Shown: positions 21,690 to 33,511 of the stretch, piece by piece
How the letters are laid out: each line of letters begins with the position of its first letter
How positions within the stretch are numbered: the first letter of the stretch is position 1
DNA from: Xylogone sp. PMI_703
Taxonomy: Eukaryota > Ascomycota > Leotiomycetes
Assembly: GCA_021399445.1 (NCBI GenBank)
Contig: JAJTUQ010000005.1
Span: 248,001-312,000, forward strand
Direction: 5' to 3'
Length of the DNA: 64,000 bases
Program-made: the position numbers and the translations under genes
Notes under the pieces: generated by a model
Seen by the model: the letters and a program-made list of their open reading frames with translations, nothing else
What the model was told of the DNA's origin: nothing
Databases searched by the model: none

Positions 21690-24600
21690 ATGCGGCTTCG
21701 CTCACACTCTGGGCAGCTTGCCCAGGTACTCTCTTCTGCTTTTCTTTTCGGCCTTGCATCAGGACAAGCTTCAACGCCCCAGGATCCAGACTTCACCTGC
21801 TCTGCCGACAAGCCTTGTGCGGTGGGATGTTGTGGCCCATTTGGAATTTGCGGCATGGGTCCAGGTCTGTTCTCTTTCTGGTCTCCTCGTTCTTTTGTAT
21901 GATGCAAGTATTAACAGAAGATTTAGACTTTTGCTCTCCTGAGGTCTGTGTTGGTACTTGTGATGCCAAGGCTGAATGTGATCCGGCGAATTGGGGTCCG
22001 CAGTTTGTGCTTTCTGAGGGCTGTCCTCTCAGCGTCTGCTGCAGCAGATTCGGCTTCTGTGGTACCACTGAAGAGTTCTGTGGTACTGCTGTTGTCCCAA
22101 ATCCTAGCTGTGGTGGTACTTCGATTAAGCGTAACATTGGCTATTATGAAGGATGGTCTAATACTCGTGCTTGTGATATAATGGAGCCTGAGAGTATTCT
22201 TGTATCAGCTTATACGCACCTGAATTTTGCTTTTGCTAGTATTGACCCAAATACTTTTGAAGTTGTACCAGCAAGTGCGTCCGACGTTGCGTTGTATACT
22301 CGTCTTACTGGTCTCAAGAAGCTATATCCTTTCCTTCAAGTAAGTCCTTAACCTGGTTAAAGCACAATTTGACACTAACTTATAGTCACAGGTTTGGATA
22401 TCAATTGGCGGTTGGTCAATGTAAGCTATCTGAGTCAAGACTGTAGTTAACAATGATTCATTGTTAATTTGAAAATAGGAACGATCCGGACCAACCGACA
22501 GCAACAACGTTTTCGGACCTTGCAGGTTCATCCTCCGCACAAGATGCTTTCACTAGCTCTTTAATCTCCTTTATGAGTACTTATGGGTTTGATGGGGTAG
22601 ATATTGACTGGTATGCCTTTGCTTAATTAGCTTTTATTTCTCTTAAAGCTGTGATTTGTCCTTATTATATATGAAATGTTAATATTATATTTAGGGAATA
22701 CCCTGTTGCCCCTGAGAGAAGTGGTAAACCGGAGGATTTTGACAATTATCCAACTCTGTTAGCAAAGATTAAAAGTGCTTTTGCATCTGCAGGACGCAAC
22801 TGGGGTTTATCAATTACTCTCCCATCCTCATTCTGGTATCTTCAACATTTTGATATTATTAAGCTAGAGCCAATTGTGGACTGGTTTAATATGATGGGTA
22901 AGTTATAATTCTGATGTATTACCTTTATAAGCACTGGATAACTGATAAGCTCTAATATTAGAGTATGATCTTCACGGTACATGGGATTCAACAGATGTCT
23001 GGATTGGCGGTAAGCATTCTTTCGTAATTCTTTTTTATTTATCAATCATCTAATGATACTTTAGCCTTTGTTAATGCGCATACCAACCTTACCGAGATTG
23101 ATGAGTCTCTGAAACTCTTGTGGCGCAATAATATTAGTCCTGATAAGGTGGTGCTCGGCCTAGGCTTTTATGGCCGTAGCTTTGCTCTGGCCGACCCGTC
23201 GTGTAGTCTTCCTGGATGTCCATTCTCTGGAGGTGCCCCGGCTGGACCATGCACAGCTAGCTCAGGCACATTATCGTTTGCTGAAATCCAAGATATTATT
23301 GCTGGTGGCGCACCTGTGACTCTTAACGTGGATGCGGCTGTCAAGATTGTTACTTGGGACGGTAACTGGGTATCATACGATGACGCCGACACATTCAAGA
23401 TGAAGATTGATTATGCTAACAGCGTGTGCCTGGGTGGTACCATGGTCTGGGCAGTGTCGCTGGACGATGGTGCAAGCACGGCGGCAAGAGCGCTGGCGGC
23501 AGCGGAAGGGGTCGCAGTCGGCAATAGTGTCAGTACGCCCAATAACGTGCTACTCGCCAACCCGCCCTCGCTGGACTCGTGTGCGTTTACGGAATGTAAA
23601 AGCCCAAGTGACCCTGGCTTCACGCAATGCCCATCAGGGCAGTCAGTGGTGTTTTCTGTTACGGACGGCTGTGGGGTGAGTAACGACGAGATCGCTCAGG
23701 CGGGCACCGATGCCAATGTCCCGAAACGTTTCTACTGCTGCCCTTCGGATGCCATGCCCTCCTGTAGCTGGGCCTCGCTCCAGTCTGGGCCGGTCTGCGC
23801 AGAGAGCGCCTGCCCGTCGGGGGCTCTTCCTGTCTACAATTCTAAGAGCACTGGCAGTGACACTGGCAATGACCTTAACTGTGTGATTGGTGACCGCACC
23901 ATGTGCTGTACCCCAGCTACGCCGGCCATCACCGCGCGCTCCCTGGGCTGCCAGTGGGTAGGCAGTGCGCCGGTGTGTTCACTCGACGACTCTGCGGCCA
24001 CCTGCCCCAGCGGCACCCGCCCCATCGTCAGCACCCGCGGCGGAGAGGGCAAGGGCTGCGTCATAGGCCTGAAGACGCTGTGCTGCCCGCCAGAGGCCGG
24101 CATCCAGGCGCAGACGTGTGAGTGGCAGCCCAACAAGACGCTGCGGCTGCAGTGCGTACCAGGCTGCTCTGGCAACAAGATTCCTGTGGCACAAGACAGT
24201 GGCCAGGACGGCTGCAACACGGGCGCCTCGTCCTTCTGTTGCGATAAGCCCTTGGACCTCACGCCCAACGGCCCTGCCATTGCCGCCTTCAGGGGCCTGC
24301 TGGAAAACTGGCTGGCGAACGGGGCTACCTGCGACCCGACGGCTGGAGACAGTCCCAGCGGCCTCGTGGATCGCACTGGCATTGTTACGTCGTTTGACAT
24401 CGCCTCCTTCCTGGAACCGGCGTTGGTCTCGAATAACGCCAATACTCAACTCTTAGAAGAGGCATGGGATGCAACCATCGCTGAGCACCCTGGGGTCACA
24501 GCGCTGACATTTGACGACATTCGATCTGCGGTGAGCCCTGCCATCACAGCCAGTTATGATCCCACTCTCTTTCTCAATGAAGTCCTCTGTGACACCGAGG

Positions 24601-25289
24601 ACCCAGCCGTTGCCATAGCCCGTGCAGGTGATGACTGTCCGTTGGACGCTTGTCCCACGGATGAGCAGCAAGCTGCTTCAGACGCAGTACACATGACCTC
24701 ACCCTTTGATTTCGACCGATTTTTCAATTATTTTACCGGCCAAATCGAGAGCCTGCAGGGGAGCCAACTCATCAACGGCGTCCTTTATCACCAGTTATCA
24801 AGCGAAGGCGTGTGTAGGTTCCAATATGGCTCGCACGTCGAGGTTATCGGGAACGCGCAAGCTCTGCCGGCAGGATTAGCCAAGCGTGATACAACAGACC
24901 CGCTCTGCTCTGCATATGTTTGGTGTAGAGACATGTACGTCAAGGTCCTGCCAGGTGAATCACTCTGGTCTTTTCACACAGTACCAGTAGGGCAAGGTAG
25001 TCCTTTCCCTACTACACCCAGCTTAATCAGCGATGTTGTTATCAACGTCGTTCATGGCCATGGACAGTTTATCCAAGGCCCTGTCGCTGTGTTTTCACAC
25101 AACTTAGAGAATCACGGGTGTAAGTTTCACTGGAATATCGTCCGCACTATAATTGAGAACTACGGTCAGATTGGTTCGTATAACTGTTTAGGATATGATC
25201 GTTGTACTTTTGGTCTTGGAAGTAGCCCGGTTCCAGAAGGGGATTTCCCAAGTGGTACTGGTCCGGGTACTAATCCTGGTTCAGGATAG
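21690..25289 (+). CDS. Chitin-binding GH18 chitinase, killer-toxin-alpha-like (subgroup C) (7 exons)
   Basis: Model join(21690..21864, 21921..22339, 22392..22420, 22479..22610, 22695..22897, 22962..23009, 23065..25289), 1076 residues; every junction keeps frame. Residues 1-25 look like a signal peptide. A cysteine-rich chitin-binding region follows (CGPFGICGMGPG, then CCSRFGFCGTTEEFCG). The GH18 barrel contains SIGGW and the catalytic DGVDIDWE (Asp246, Asp249, Asp251, Glu253), then EYDLHG, LGLGFYGRSF and MVWAVSLDD. The enzyme should hydrolyse beta-1,4 linkages in chitin. The ~650-residue C-terminal part is rich in cysteine pairs up to about residue 740 and has no catalytic signature. It resembles long subgroup C chitinases related to the yeast killer toxin alpha/beta subunit. 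It is divergent from the LysM gene. The GC content of 23400-24400 is clearly higher than in the first exons. A toxin-like role is inference. Confidence 0.94.
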
Positions 25290-25798
25290 TCTAAAGTCTG
25301 GCTATTGTGCCTACTGCTTTCTACCGCCAAGGCCTATGATTTGGTGATCCTTAAGCTACCACTGTACTGAGTTAAGTTAGTTAGGTTAATTGTGTAAGGT
25401 TCTCACTCTAGGCTGTAAACTATCCTAATTGTTCAGGTGCTGGCCATTGTTTCCGGGTTTAGAAACCTGCTAGTCGCAACCAGTCTAGCCTAGAGGTTCA
25501 GGCATTGCTACCTCCCCCCTTTGTGGTTGAATATTTGGTATTGTGCATTCAAATGGTGTAGGAAGTGGCCCGACCGAGCTGGAATTACAATTACAATAGA
25601 AGGTCAAATTGCAGGTTACAGTTAAGAGTAAAACACTCCCGCGGCTGTGACGCCTTTTCCCTTGCACCTAGTCCTGTGAGGGTTCTAATAGAGTTTATTC
25701 AGCTTTGAGGAGTCTAAAATACAAGGAGAGTAGACTATAGAAAAAAGAGAGAAAAGTTACACTCTGGTTCCTTAGGCTCCTTAGATGCATGGGAGCAT
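25290..25798. other. Intergenic region
   Basis: 3' region of the chitinase gene, then spacer. No feature recognised. Confidence 0.45.
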
Positions 25799-26821
25799 AT
25801 GAGGAATCAGAGAAATGCGCTGGGCAGCATGCGGCCAAATGTCTTCCCCAACTCCGCTCCTAGACTTGGTAGCAGAACGTCAGGTTCACCTGGGATTGGC
25901 AAGGTTCTGCAGCTACCGAGGCCCTGTTCAACTATATCTAAAGACAATACAGCGGGTGATCGTGCTCGGGATGCCGCTCTTCTGGCTGAATTTGGCCAGA
26001 AGAAAAAGCAGCTAGATATGTTGAGCAACCCAGAGAGCTTTAGCCACGGTCAAAACGGTGCTGGCCCACTTCAAGCAGTTGCAATGCCACAAATGCCACA
26101 GCAAATGACACTAATGATAATTAATGGGCAACCCATGAATCTTAATGCAGCATAACAAGCCCAAATTAATCAACAGGTTCTTCAGCAACAACTGATGCGA
26201 CAGAACCAGCAAGCTGCAGCTCAAGGACTGGGCAACATCATGAATGGCCAATAATTGACTCCCGCACAACAACAATTCCTTCAAACTCAACAGATGATGC
26301 AAAGATAACAGCAGCAACAACAGAATCCAATGCAGACAAACCAATTAGCACAGAATCAAAATATGCCGCAGAACATGCAGCAACAGCCTCATATGACTCC
26401 GGCTCAAATGCAACAGGCCGCCCAGTATCAATTATATCAAGCGCAAGTAGTGAAGCTTGCTAATTCACTCTACCAGCAAGGATTGGGCCAACTTCAGCAA
26501 CAATATCTCAAGAGGATCCCCGAAGATATTATAAGAAACCTGAGAGTTCAGTGTAAGCAAAATGCCGCCATACAAGTGCAGAATACCTTCAGGATGAGGC
26601 GAACGGCGGAAAAACAGCAAGCGGCACAACAGATGGTAGCTCAGCAAAGGATGCAACGGAATATGAATGCCAATCCCTTTCGTCCCCATCGTACAAGTGA
26701 AACGCAAGCCGATGACTTTCGAAAACTGAACCGCAGTCCTAGTAAAATAACAACTTACAGATTCTGTTTTGGGCGGCTCTTCATCCGAGACATTCATTTT
26801 GGTAAGTTCGACAATCTCTAA
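25799..26821 (+). pseudogene. Glutamine-rich protein gene with three CAA-to-TAA-type stops
   Basis: One reading frame runs from 25799 to 26821 but is cut by TAA codons at 26153, 26252 and 26306. Each sits where a glutamine codon is expected in a Gln-rich stretch (for example NAA-stop-QAQINQQ and QR-stop-QQQQQ), so each is explained by a single C-to-T change. The product would have a segment TISKDNTAGDRARDAALLAEFG near residue 50, then long runs rich in Gln, Met and Asn, and a more ordered part YLKRIPEDIIRNLRVQCKQN. A second copy of the DNTAG segment, also followed by a stop, is seen just downstream (about 26815-26905). I do not recognise the family; Gln-rich transcription cofactors look like this. 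The 5' end is not defined and no ATG upstream of 25799 was supported. Confidence 0.6.
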
Positions 26822-28139
26822 AGATAATACTGCTGGAGAGCATGCTCGAGAAGCCAAACTTTTCGCGGACTTTGGACAAAAGAAGCGAGAATCTAGAGCA
26901 AAGTAGCAGAATAATCCATAGGCAAGAAAACCGGAGAAGCGGTGAGTTTTAAGGTCGGACATACTTGGGACAATCTTATAGTTGTTTTGACATCAATTTT
27001 GGTCGTAGGTACCTTGCTTAAAAGCTATCAGGCAAAAGTAAAATATTCTACTTTACTATATCTAATACAGATAAGAAATTCAGCTTTAGTAATCCTGAAA
27101 ATTATTTGTAAGAAATTCTTTGAACAAGAAAATAATATAGTTACCACTGAACCTGTTGCCGACCCACGACGTTGTCTCTTGCCCGCCTGATCTGCACCTC
27201 ACCTTGGTAACGTCGGGCTACTGGTAAGAACGTATGTGGCTGCTAGCTCACCTGGAAGGCGACCTTCCCTTAGCCGCACGAAAAGTGCGAGCTCACATTT
27301 ACCCTTAGCAGAGCTGGAGACGGTTCTTTCACTGTTTGTAGTGTAAGGCAGACAGCGGAGAAACATATCACTAGGTTCGTTTGCCCCTATTAGCGATTTC
27401 TACCACTTTCTCATGGACTGTGATTTCTGGGAGGTGACAACCGAGACCGGGAGTGGCTGCTGCTACCGCTGTATCTCCGCAAGGCACTGAAGCGGCTAGG
27501 AGGATGGATTGACCTGAAGAAGAAGCCGGAGCCACCGCATACTCAATCCGCCTGAGATAGCATCATTACTCTACATATGACCGGGTTCTTAACGTCGTCT
27601 CCAGATCGTAATTACTACCGCATCCATGGGGACCAGACGCCACAGAAATCCCCGCCATCGTCCCCCACCTTCTACCTCTGGCCTCAATTACTACAGCATG
27701 TGTCATAAAGGCTCTTTCACAGTTGAGCGGAAGTATGTTTCTCGAATTGGATTATACCATGTACGCAAGTATCAAATGTTTGTATACATGGAGTAAAGCA
27801 AGGACTGGTCAATTGGTAATTGAAAGTGTGATATGGCGAAGCTACGGCTTATTTCAGAATAACTGGAAAAGACAATATATTGGTAAACTAATTTCTACAC
27901 GCTCAAATACAGTTAAGACCCGCTTAAAATGCTCGGCAAGTAGTCGTACGAGGCCTGAGCCGTCCCGCCCAGCTCATTTCCTCCACTCTGACAGTTCTGT
28001 GGAGACCAGCCCGAAGTACCAAACGAAATCCACATAATAGCGCAGTAGCTGGTATACACATAGTTATCACAGATCACTGTGTGTCAGGAGACTGGATTCC
28101 AGTACCTCTTATTGTGCTCTAATATATGAAATCGAGTCT
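26822..28139. other. Relic-rich region without intact genes
   Basis: It begins with the second DNTAG-motif fragment (26815-26905, interrupted by stops). At 27170-27700 the sequence becomes GC-richer and contains the dispersed repeat at 27497-27575, so it probably derives from an old transposon whose ends I cannot see. A 104-codon open frame at 27723-28037 has no recognisable content. Confidence 0.5.
27497..27575. repeat. Dispersed repeat copy 2
   Basis: Partner of 16581-16656, same orientation, with about three extra bases near the start and several transitions. It lies inside a GC-richer block of unknown origin. Confidence 0.7.
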
Positions 28140-30148
28140 TTAAGCAGAGACTTCCTCCCTATTTGCGGCATTGCGTGCGACTTCTTGGCCTTCAGGTATA
28201 GCCACAGCAACATTCTCCTTTTCTCTAAGTCCCGTCTGAGTCTCAGTGTGCTCTCTACTTAATTCTTTCTTTGTAACCAGCCCACTAACGAGAAGACAAC
28301 ATCCTGCCATGCAAGCACACATAATCCAAAAATTCCTCAAGCTCCAAGCGAAGGCCTGTCTGACTGCTAATCTTTGGGTTTGATTAGATATCGTCCCAAT
28401 AAGGTCGATATTAATCGCTGCATCAGGCCCGGACAGATCCTTTACCAGATCTGCTGGCAATCCTTGATCCTGCAGGGTGGACCTCTGTAGTTGCATTCCA
28501 TTTTGGAATATGACATCACCGATAACAATTGACAGAGCTACACCGACATTGCATATAAATCCAAGAGTAGCTGTAGACGTTGCGGTATCTCCTTGGGATA
28601 CGTGGGCTTGAAGAGCAATTAAAGGGGGGTCAAAGAGAAGGCCTGCCCCTAATCCAACCACAACTTCAAACGCAATAGTCGAACCTACGGATGTTGTCGC
28701 ATTTAAATTGATATATAGACCGCTACCAAGGGTGAGTAAAATCACGCCTGCCCAGATGAGTTCGACATATCGACCATTGTGGTGAATGTAGATGCCCGCA
28801 GCAACGGACATGAGAGATTCCGTGACCATTAGCGGAAGAAGCAGTGCTCCGGAACGAAACGGAGAAGCTTCTTTTGCCGATTGAAAATAGAGAGGAAGAT
28901 AGTACTCCGCCGCCTGGAGAACCTAGATAATTATCTATCAGCAAGCTGCTACTAGTTGACTGTGATGCTGGAGATACATACGAAATGCTGTACAAAACCA
29001 ATAAAGAGGCATGCAGCGTTAGACTTATTGCGGAACATACCAAGAGGCATTATTGGATGACGTGCAAATCGACTTTCACTAAAGAGAAACACGATAGCCA
29101 CCAGTGCACCACCCACAATAAGGCAGATCACCTTCGGAGACCCCCATGGATATGTTGCGCCTCCAAAGTTAAGACCAAGCAATATCATCACCATGAGTCC
29201 TACGATAGAGACGCTTCCGAACCAATCAATTGCTTTGACACCTTCAGAAAATCTTGTTTTTGGATTGTGCACATCTAAGAAGAAGAGCAACAGACAGAAT
29301 GCCGCTCCGCAGATTGGTAGGTTGATCCAAAAATTCCATCTCCATGATAAAAGCTGCGTAAAGGCGCCACCAACCACTGGCCCAACGCCTCCAGCAACAG
29401 CCCAGTTTACTTGAAGAAGGCTAAGAAAAAGCGACCGAGTCCTAGGGATAGGTCAATTACGTGACATTAGGGCAAAGGTATACGGCACTCGCCTCATACT
29501 ATACAAATCGGAAATGATAATGTTGACAATAGGAGTTATACCGCCGCCAGCTGCACCCTGGAGAGTCCGGCTCACAATAAGCATGCCCATACTGTTCGAG
29601 AGTGCGCATACAATGGAGCTGGCGAAGTACAAAGCCACAGCCACCAACAAGATTGGCTTACGGCCCCAGATATCCGAGAGTTTCGCCCATATTGGAACTA
29701 CAGCAGTGCTGGCGATGACATAGGAAGCACCGATCCAGGAGTATCCGGAGGCAGAATGGAGATCGGAGCAGATCTTGGGGATTGAGGTAGATACAGTCGT
29801 AGTATTCAGAGCGGTGATGAAAAGAGTCGACTATAAAAGTCAGAGGCTAAGTTTTAGGCATCCCTCAAGAACAGCGACGAAAGAAACTCGAAGTAAACAG
29901 GAGTTGATGAAGGCGTTATGGCGTCAATCACCAAATAAAATAATGCTACTCACAAAAAGAGCGACCATAACTGTCAACGTCCTGAATGTGCTCTTTCGCC
30001 TGACTGGCTCTGGTAAGACGGAAGGTAGTTCCTCGAGTCCATTTTGTTTGTCACGTATTGGAGTAGTGGTAAGGGGTCGTGGCTGTACCGCTGGAAGTTC
30101 GATGAATTCAATTGTGTCCTGGGCCCATGTGGAATTATTTGCTGCCAT
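28140..30148 (-). CDS. MFS transporter, 14-segment drug/toxin efflux type (4 exons)
   Basis: Model complement(join(28140..28922, 28982..29441, 29484..29830, 29954..30148)), 594 residues. The ~60-residue polar N-terminus is followed by the major-facilitator core. Family signatures are the motif A block WAKLSDIWGRKPIL and the segment SRTLQGAAGGG (motif C-like region of drug/H+ antiporters). WRWNFWINLP, and the SGALLLPL and GLGAGLLFDPPL blocks in the second half, also fit the DHA2-type (14 TMS) exporters. The tail is polar and charged. The intron at 29442-29483 is only 42 nt and is the weakest junction; it was chosen because it keeps frame (SMRRVP joined to TRSLFLSLLQVNW). The gene sits beside an enoyl-CoA hydratase remnant and a thioesterase on the same strand, which suggests export of a small metabolite. 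Substrate unknown. Confidence 0.9.
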
Positions 30149-30557
30149 TGCGATACTCCAAGCCCCGTTGAAGCGTTAAATACGGGAGGAGAACCTTTTG
30201 TATGATCGAAGATGATACGAAGGGGGTATCTAGCGATGTATTTCTCAGTGGACTAGAGTGGTTTTGCTTAATAATCCGAGAATTCAAATAACTATACCCC
30301 ACTGCCCACACACGTAGTACAAAGATGTGACCAGTTACACTGGACTAGAAAAGGGGTATCGGTATATACATATCTTTACGTGTCAGTTATTCGGTAGTTA
30401 ACTGAAAAGTTTGATTCATTTCGGGTTGACGATCTTGCGGCGCCATAGAGAGCCGTAACCTGGCCAACACGAGGTATCACTACGACAACTACGAGAGGGG
30501 TACCCATCTTATTAACTTGAGTCTTATTCTAACCTAATGTACATCTTCCTTAGCTCA
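30149..30557. other. Short intergenic region
   Basis: Promoter region of the MFS gene and 3' region of the hydratase relic. No other feature recognised. Confidence 0.45.
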
Positions 30558-31404
30558 TTATTTGTCCGACTTAATCTGAGCTAGGAGTTGGCCAAGATTC
30601 TTCTCCGCTTCTCCGCGCTGCTGCAATCCAGCTTCAAACATTTGCTTAAGTCGATGTTGTGATGATGGTGCTGTCGTACATCTCACAAAGAGCTGCTGAG
30701 ACTCATACATATCGGCATGGCTCGGTATGCCAACCCTCTGATTCACCGCTCTCTTTAGGTCAAAAAGAGGGAATTTGTTGAAGCCCGCAATTCGACAGGC
30801 AAACTTATCGACAAATTGATCCAGTTCGGCATCCGGGATTGCACGATTAATCCAGCCATAGAGCTCGGCTGTGGAGGCATCAAAATCGTCACTGGCGAGT
30901 AAAATCTCCAAGGCACGAGAGCGACCGCATAGCAGAGGCAGCCATTCCGTTCCTCCACCACCAGGTACAACTCCGGCTCCTACCTCAGGTTGACTGAAAA
31001 CGGCTTTCTCACGACTGGCAAATCGAATGTCGCGTGCAAGTGCGAGGCTCACTTCCGTGACCACGAGCTCGTCCTCTGACTGAAGCAATACTGACCACTC
31101 CGATGTTGGTCAATCGATGAACAAAGTTTGCCCAGTCGCCTATTGCGCTGACATAGCCTGGCATATCAACCGGTTCATCATCGCCCGTTGGCCAGGTCAG
31201 ATCCCAGTGAGCACAGAAGAAGTCTGGGACATCGCTATCCAAGACTAACACACGCACTTGGTTATCCTTTTCCAGGTCATCTAGCAGCAGGCGAAGATCG
31301 GCGTAGAGTTCGGGACCGAAAATGTTGACCGGCCCCTTGCACATTGTTGCACGCCAGTAGGTAGGAGTAACTTTAGTGACTCGGAGAGCTCCATAGGCAA
31401 CCAT
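30558..31404 (-). pseudogene. Enoyl-CoA hydratase/isomerase family, single-base frameshift
   Basis: Crotonase-fold protein in two overlapping frames. The first half (31404 down to about 31050) reads through VLVLDSDVPDFFCAHWDLTW to SIASVRGRARGHGSE. The second half (from about 31045 to 30558) resumes LALARDIRFASREKAVFSQPEVGAGVVPGGGG. The family motif expected at the joint is GHGSELALA(R/C)D, so one extra C on the coding strand around 31047-31048 breaks the frame. There is no splice site that would repair it. Otherwise the protein would be about 281 residues, and the second half keeps the glycine-rich PGGGGTEWL block. It could be a sequencing error or a recent inactivation. Related proteins act in beta-oxidation or in side-chain steps of polyketide/fatty-acid toxin pathways; that role here is inference from the neighbouring thioesterase and exporter. 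Confidence 0.8.
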
Positions 31405-32391
31405 TTTGTCTTAATTTTCATCTAAGATCGTGACGTGTTAGTTGATTTTCATGCTGATATTGCAGTGACCTCTACCTCATTTTATACGGCTTTCAGTCGA
31501 GGTCTACCGCGTCGAACATCGCTCCCGCCGCCTTCCGGATTGATAATCATTAGAGATCTCATATGTGAGGAACTTTTCGATTCGCATTGATAGTCATGCG
31601 GAGGAAGTGTTTTTTACAGTAGTAAAGGCTTCTATCATCTTTCCAAATGTGGTAATTTGATTGTGCTTCTCGCTTGATTGCTCTAATGAGTGCAAGTACT
31701 CGCCTACTCTTCTAATAAAGCCCTTGTGAAAACAAGGTCAATCTCAATTTTCTTGAATGGAGAGAGTGAGAAAATGTGAGGTTGCTGGCGGTTGTGGTGG
31801 TGTCGAGGGGTGGACAACTCTTGGTCTGATGACTTGCGATGCGACTCTAGCAGATCTGTGGGACCTCTTCCGAGGCTACCGTTGAGCCGGCAAGTGCTAC
31901 AATGATCGCAAAGAACCTCCTCACACTCTATTGAAATGAGAACGAGATTGTATGATAGAATCAAAAGGATGTTGACCCTTCCTCTTACGCGTGCGCAGGC
32001 TGGATCCGTATATTGAAAGAACACATGCCACTCTTCTCCTTGGAATACTCGAAGTAGTAGTCGAGAGGGAGACATTTATTTTCAGCTAATTTTAAAGTTG
32101 TGATACAGATTACAGGTCATCACCGCCGATCTTAAGGCTCATAATCAACAACCTAAATATGATTAACTACTCAACTGGCTACAGTAGTCAAATAATCTCA
32201 TAATTCATATAACTTTAATAGTTTATTTAACGGTTATATCAAGCCAGCAATTAGCTATATAACCGTCCCATCTTAAGATGTAAGCATAAGCAGGAGATTG
32301 ACCTTGAATACCTTAGATCTAAGACATCTCACAGCTAGTTGAGATACTTGAAATTCGGTGGTGTTCAGTTTTATGAATTTATCAGTTGAGA
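31405..32391. other. Intergenic region
   Basis: About 1 kb between two minus-strand genes. A 123-codon minus-strand frame at 31704-32075 has no family features and no sensible context. The rest is AT-rich. Confidence 0.45.
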
Positions 32392-33511
32392 TTATAAAAT
32401 AGCTTTCACTTTTGAAGCTCTTTTGGATTGAGGGTGAGGAATTACGAGAGTGGTATGCGTCGCTATTCCGAGGAGCTTTCCACTTTCGTTGAGAAGCTTA
32501 ACCACCATGTCAAGCTTTCCATTGTTACACTGATTCATAACAGTTCTTTGGAGTATCCATTCCTCTCCTTTACAGCTACTTTTAAAGTCAATATCGAGAC
32601 ACATGGTTGGTGTTGCCCATTTCAACGCTGCATTGAGGCCGGATTTCTCATAATTAAAGATTAATGGAGGAAGCTGATCATCATTAGCCTTCTGACATTC
32701 TCTTCATATAATCAGTACGAACTGGAGCTTTGAATACTCACAAGATCAAATATAAAGCCTAAATGCGCAGTTGTAAGTGAATCATTCTCATCATCCCACT
32801 TGATCCACATATCTCTGGCATTTTTTCCAACGGAAGGAGACCACAGTGGATTAGGCCCTCCCTTGACAGTAAATGAACGAGCCTTAGAACTTGTTGGACT
32901 ATGATAGAAGAATACAGGATCAACCCATCGTTGACAGTCCTTCACTCGATCTGGAACAGGTGAAACTGGCATCTCGATGGTGTAGTCATCGGAAGCCGAA
33001 AGGTTACCTTGGGTTACGAATGCGATCACACATGGTATCCCCTTCGAATCGCGGAGCTCCGCCTGCAAGACTGAATGTTTCGAGCCGATCTTAAGGTCGT
33101 TTATAACAATGTTAATTAAACCTTGCAGTAGGGGGCTTAGGAATTGAATTTGTAGATGAATTGTATCAGGTTGATTCTTTTCGAGATATTTTTTAGAGAA
33201 GTAGTTTTGACACGTGGAAATAATAAGAGCTGCACAGTATCCACCATGGGCATGAGGACCAAGGACACCTGCTCTGGCTGTCAGTGAGGCGATCAGCTTT
33301 CGGCCATAACTGCAACCTTACCTGGCGAGCACCAATCTTTCGGCGCAAAAGCTGAAAACGAGTTATCCGATCTTTTGATTGGGGTTGCACTGGTTGCTTT
33401 TGAAAAAGGAACAGTTGCGTATCCTAGTGGCTTCCAGTTTGGGGTCACACTTGGGTGGCTGTTAGGAAGGTGTGCATTCGCCATAGTTTTGGCCTCTGGA
33501 CCTCCATCCAA
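32392..33511 (-). CDS. Acyl-CoA-thioesterase-like (hotdog superfamily) protein (3 exons)
   Basis: Model complement(join(32392..32673, 32742..33268, 33322..33511)), 332 residues. Splicing creates the block SPGVLGPHAHGGYCAAL, which matches the start of the fungal thioesterase-like superfamily. It is followed by TIHLQIQFLSPL and the strand-turn pattern VLQAELRDSKGIPCVIAFVTQGNLS of a hotdog domain. A second hotdog-like half follows (DMWIKWDDENDSLTTAHLGFIFDL joined to LPPLIFNYEKSGLNAALKWATPTMCLDIDFK), ending with KLLGIATHTTLVIP. Two tandem hotdog folds and this length agree with TesB-like enzymes that cleave acyl-CoA thioesters. No signal peptide or obvious targeting tail. It lies upstream of the hydratase relic and exporter in the same direction; a shared metabolite pathway is possible but not shown. 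Confidence 0.83.

Noticed and set aside
23834..24442. Antisense 202-codon frame in the chitinase C-terminal part
   Set aside because: The region is GC-rich, which opens antisense frames; no family content.
27723..28037. 104-codon plus-strand frame
   Set aside because: No recognisable content; lies in relic-rich sequence.
31704..32075. 123-codon minus-strand frame between the hydratase and thioesterase
   Set aside because: A few clustered cysteines suggested a zinc motif, but spacing does not fit Zn2Cys6 or other fingers and no introns or homologous blocks support a gene.
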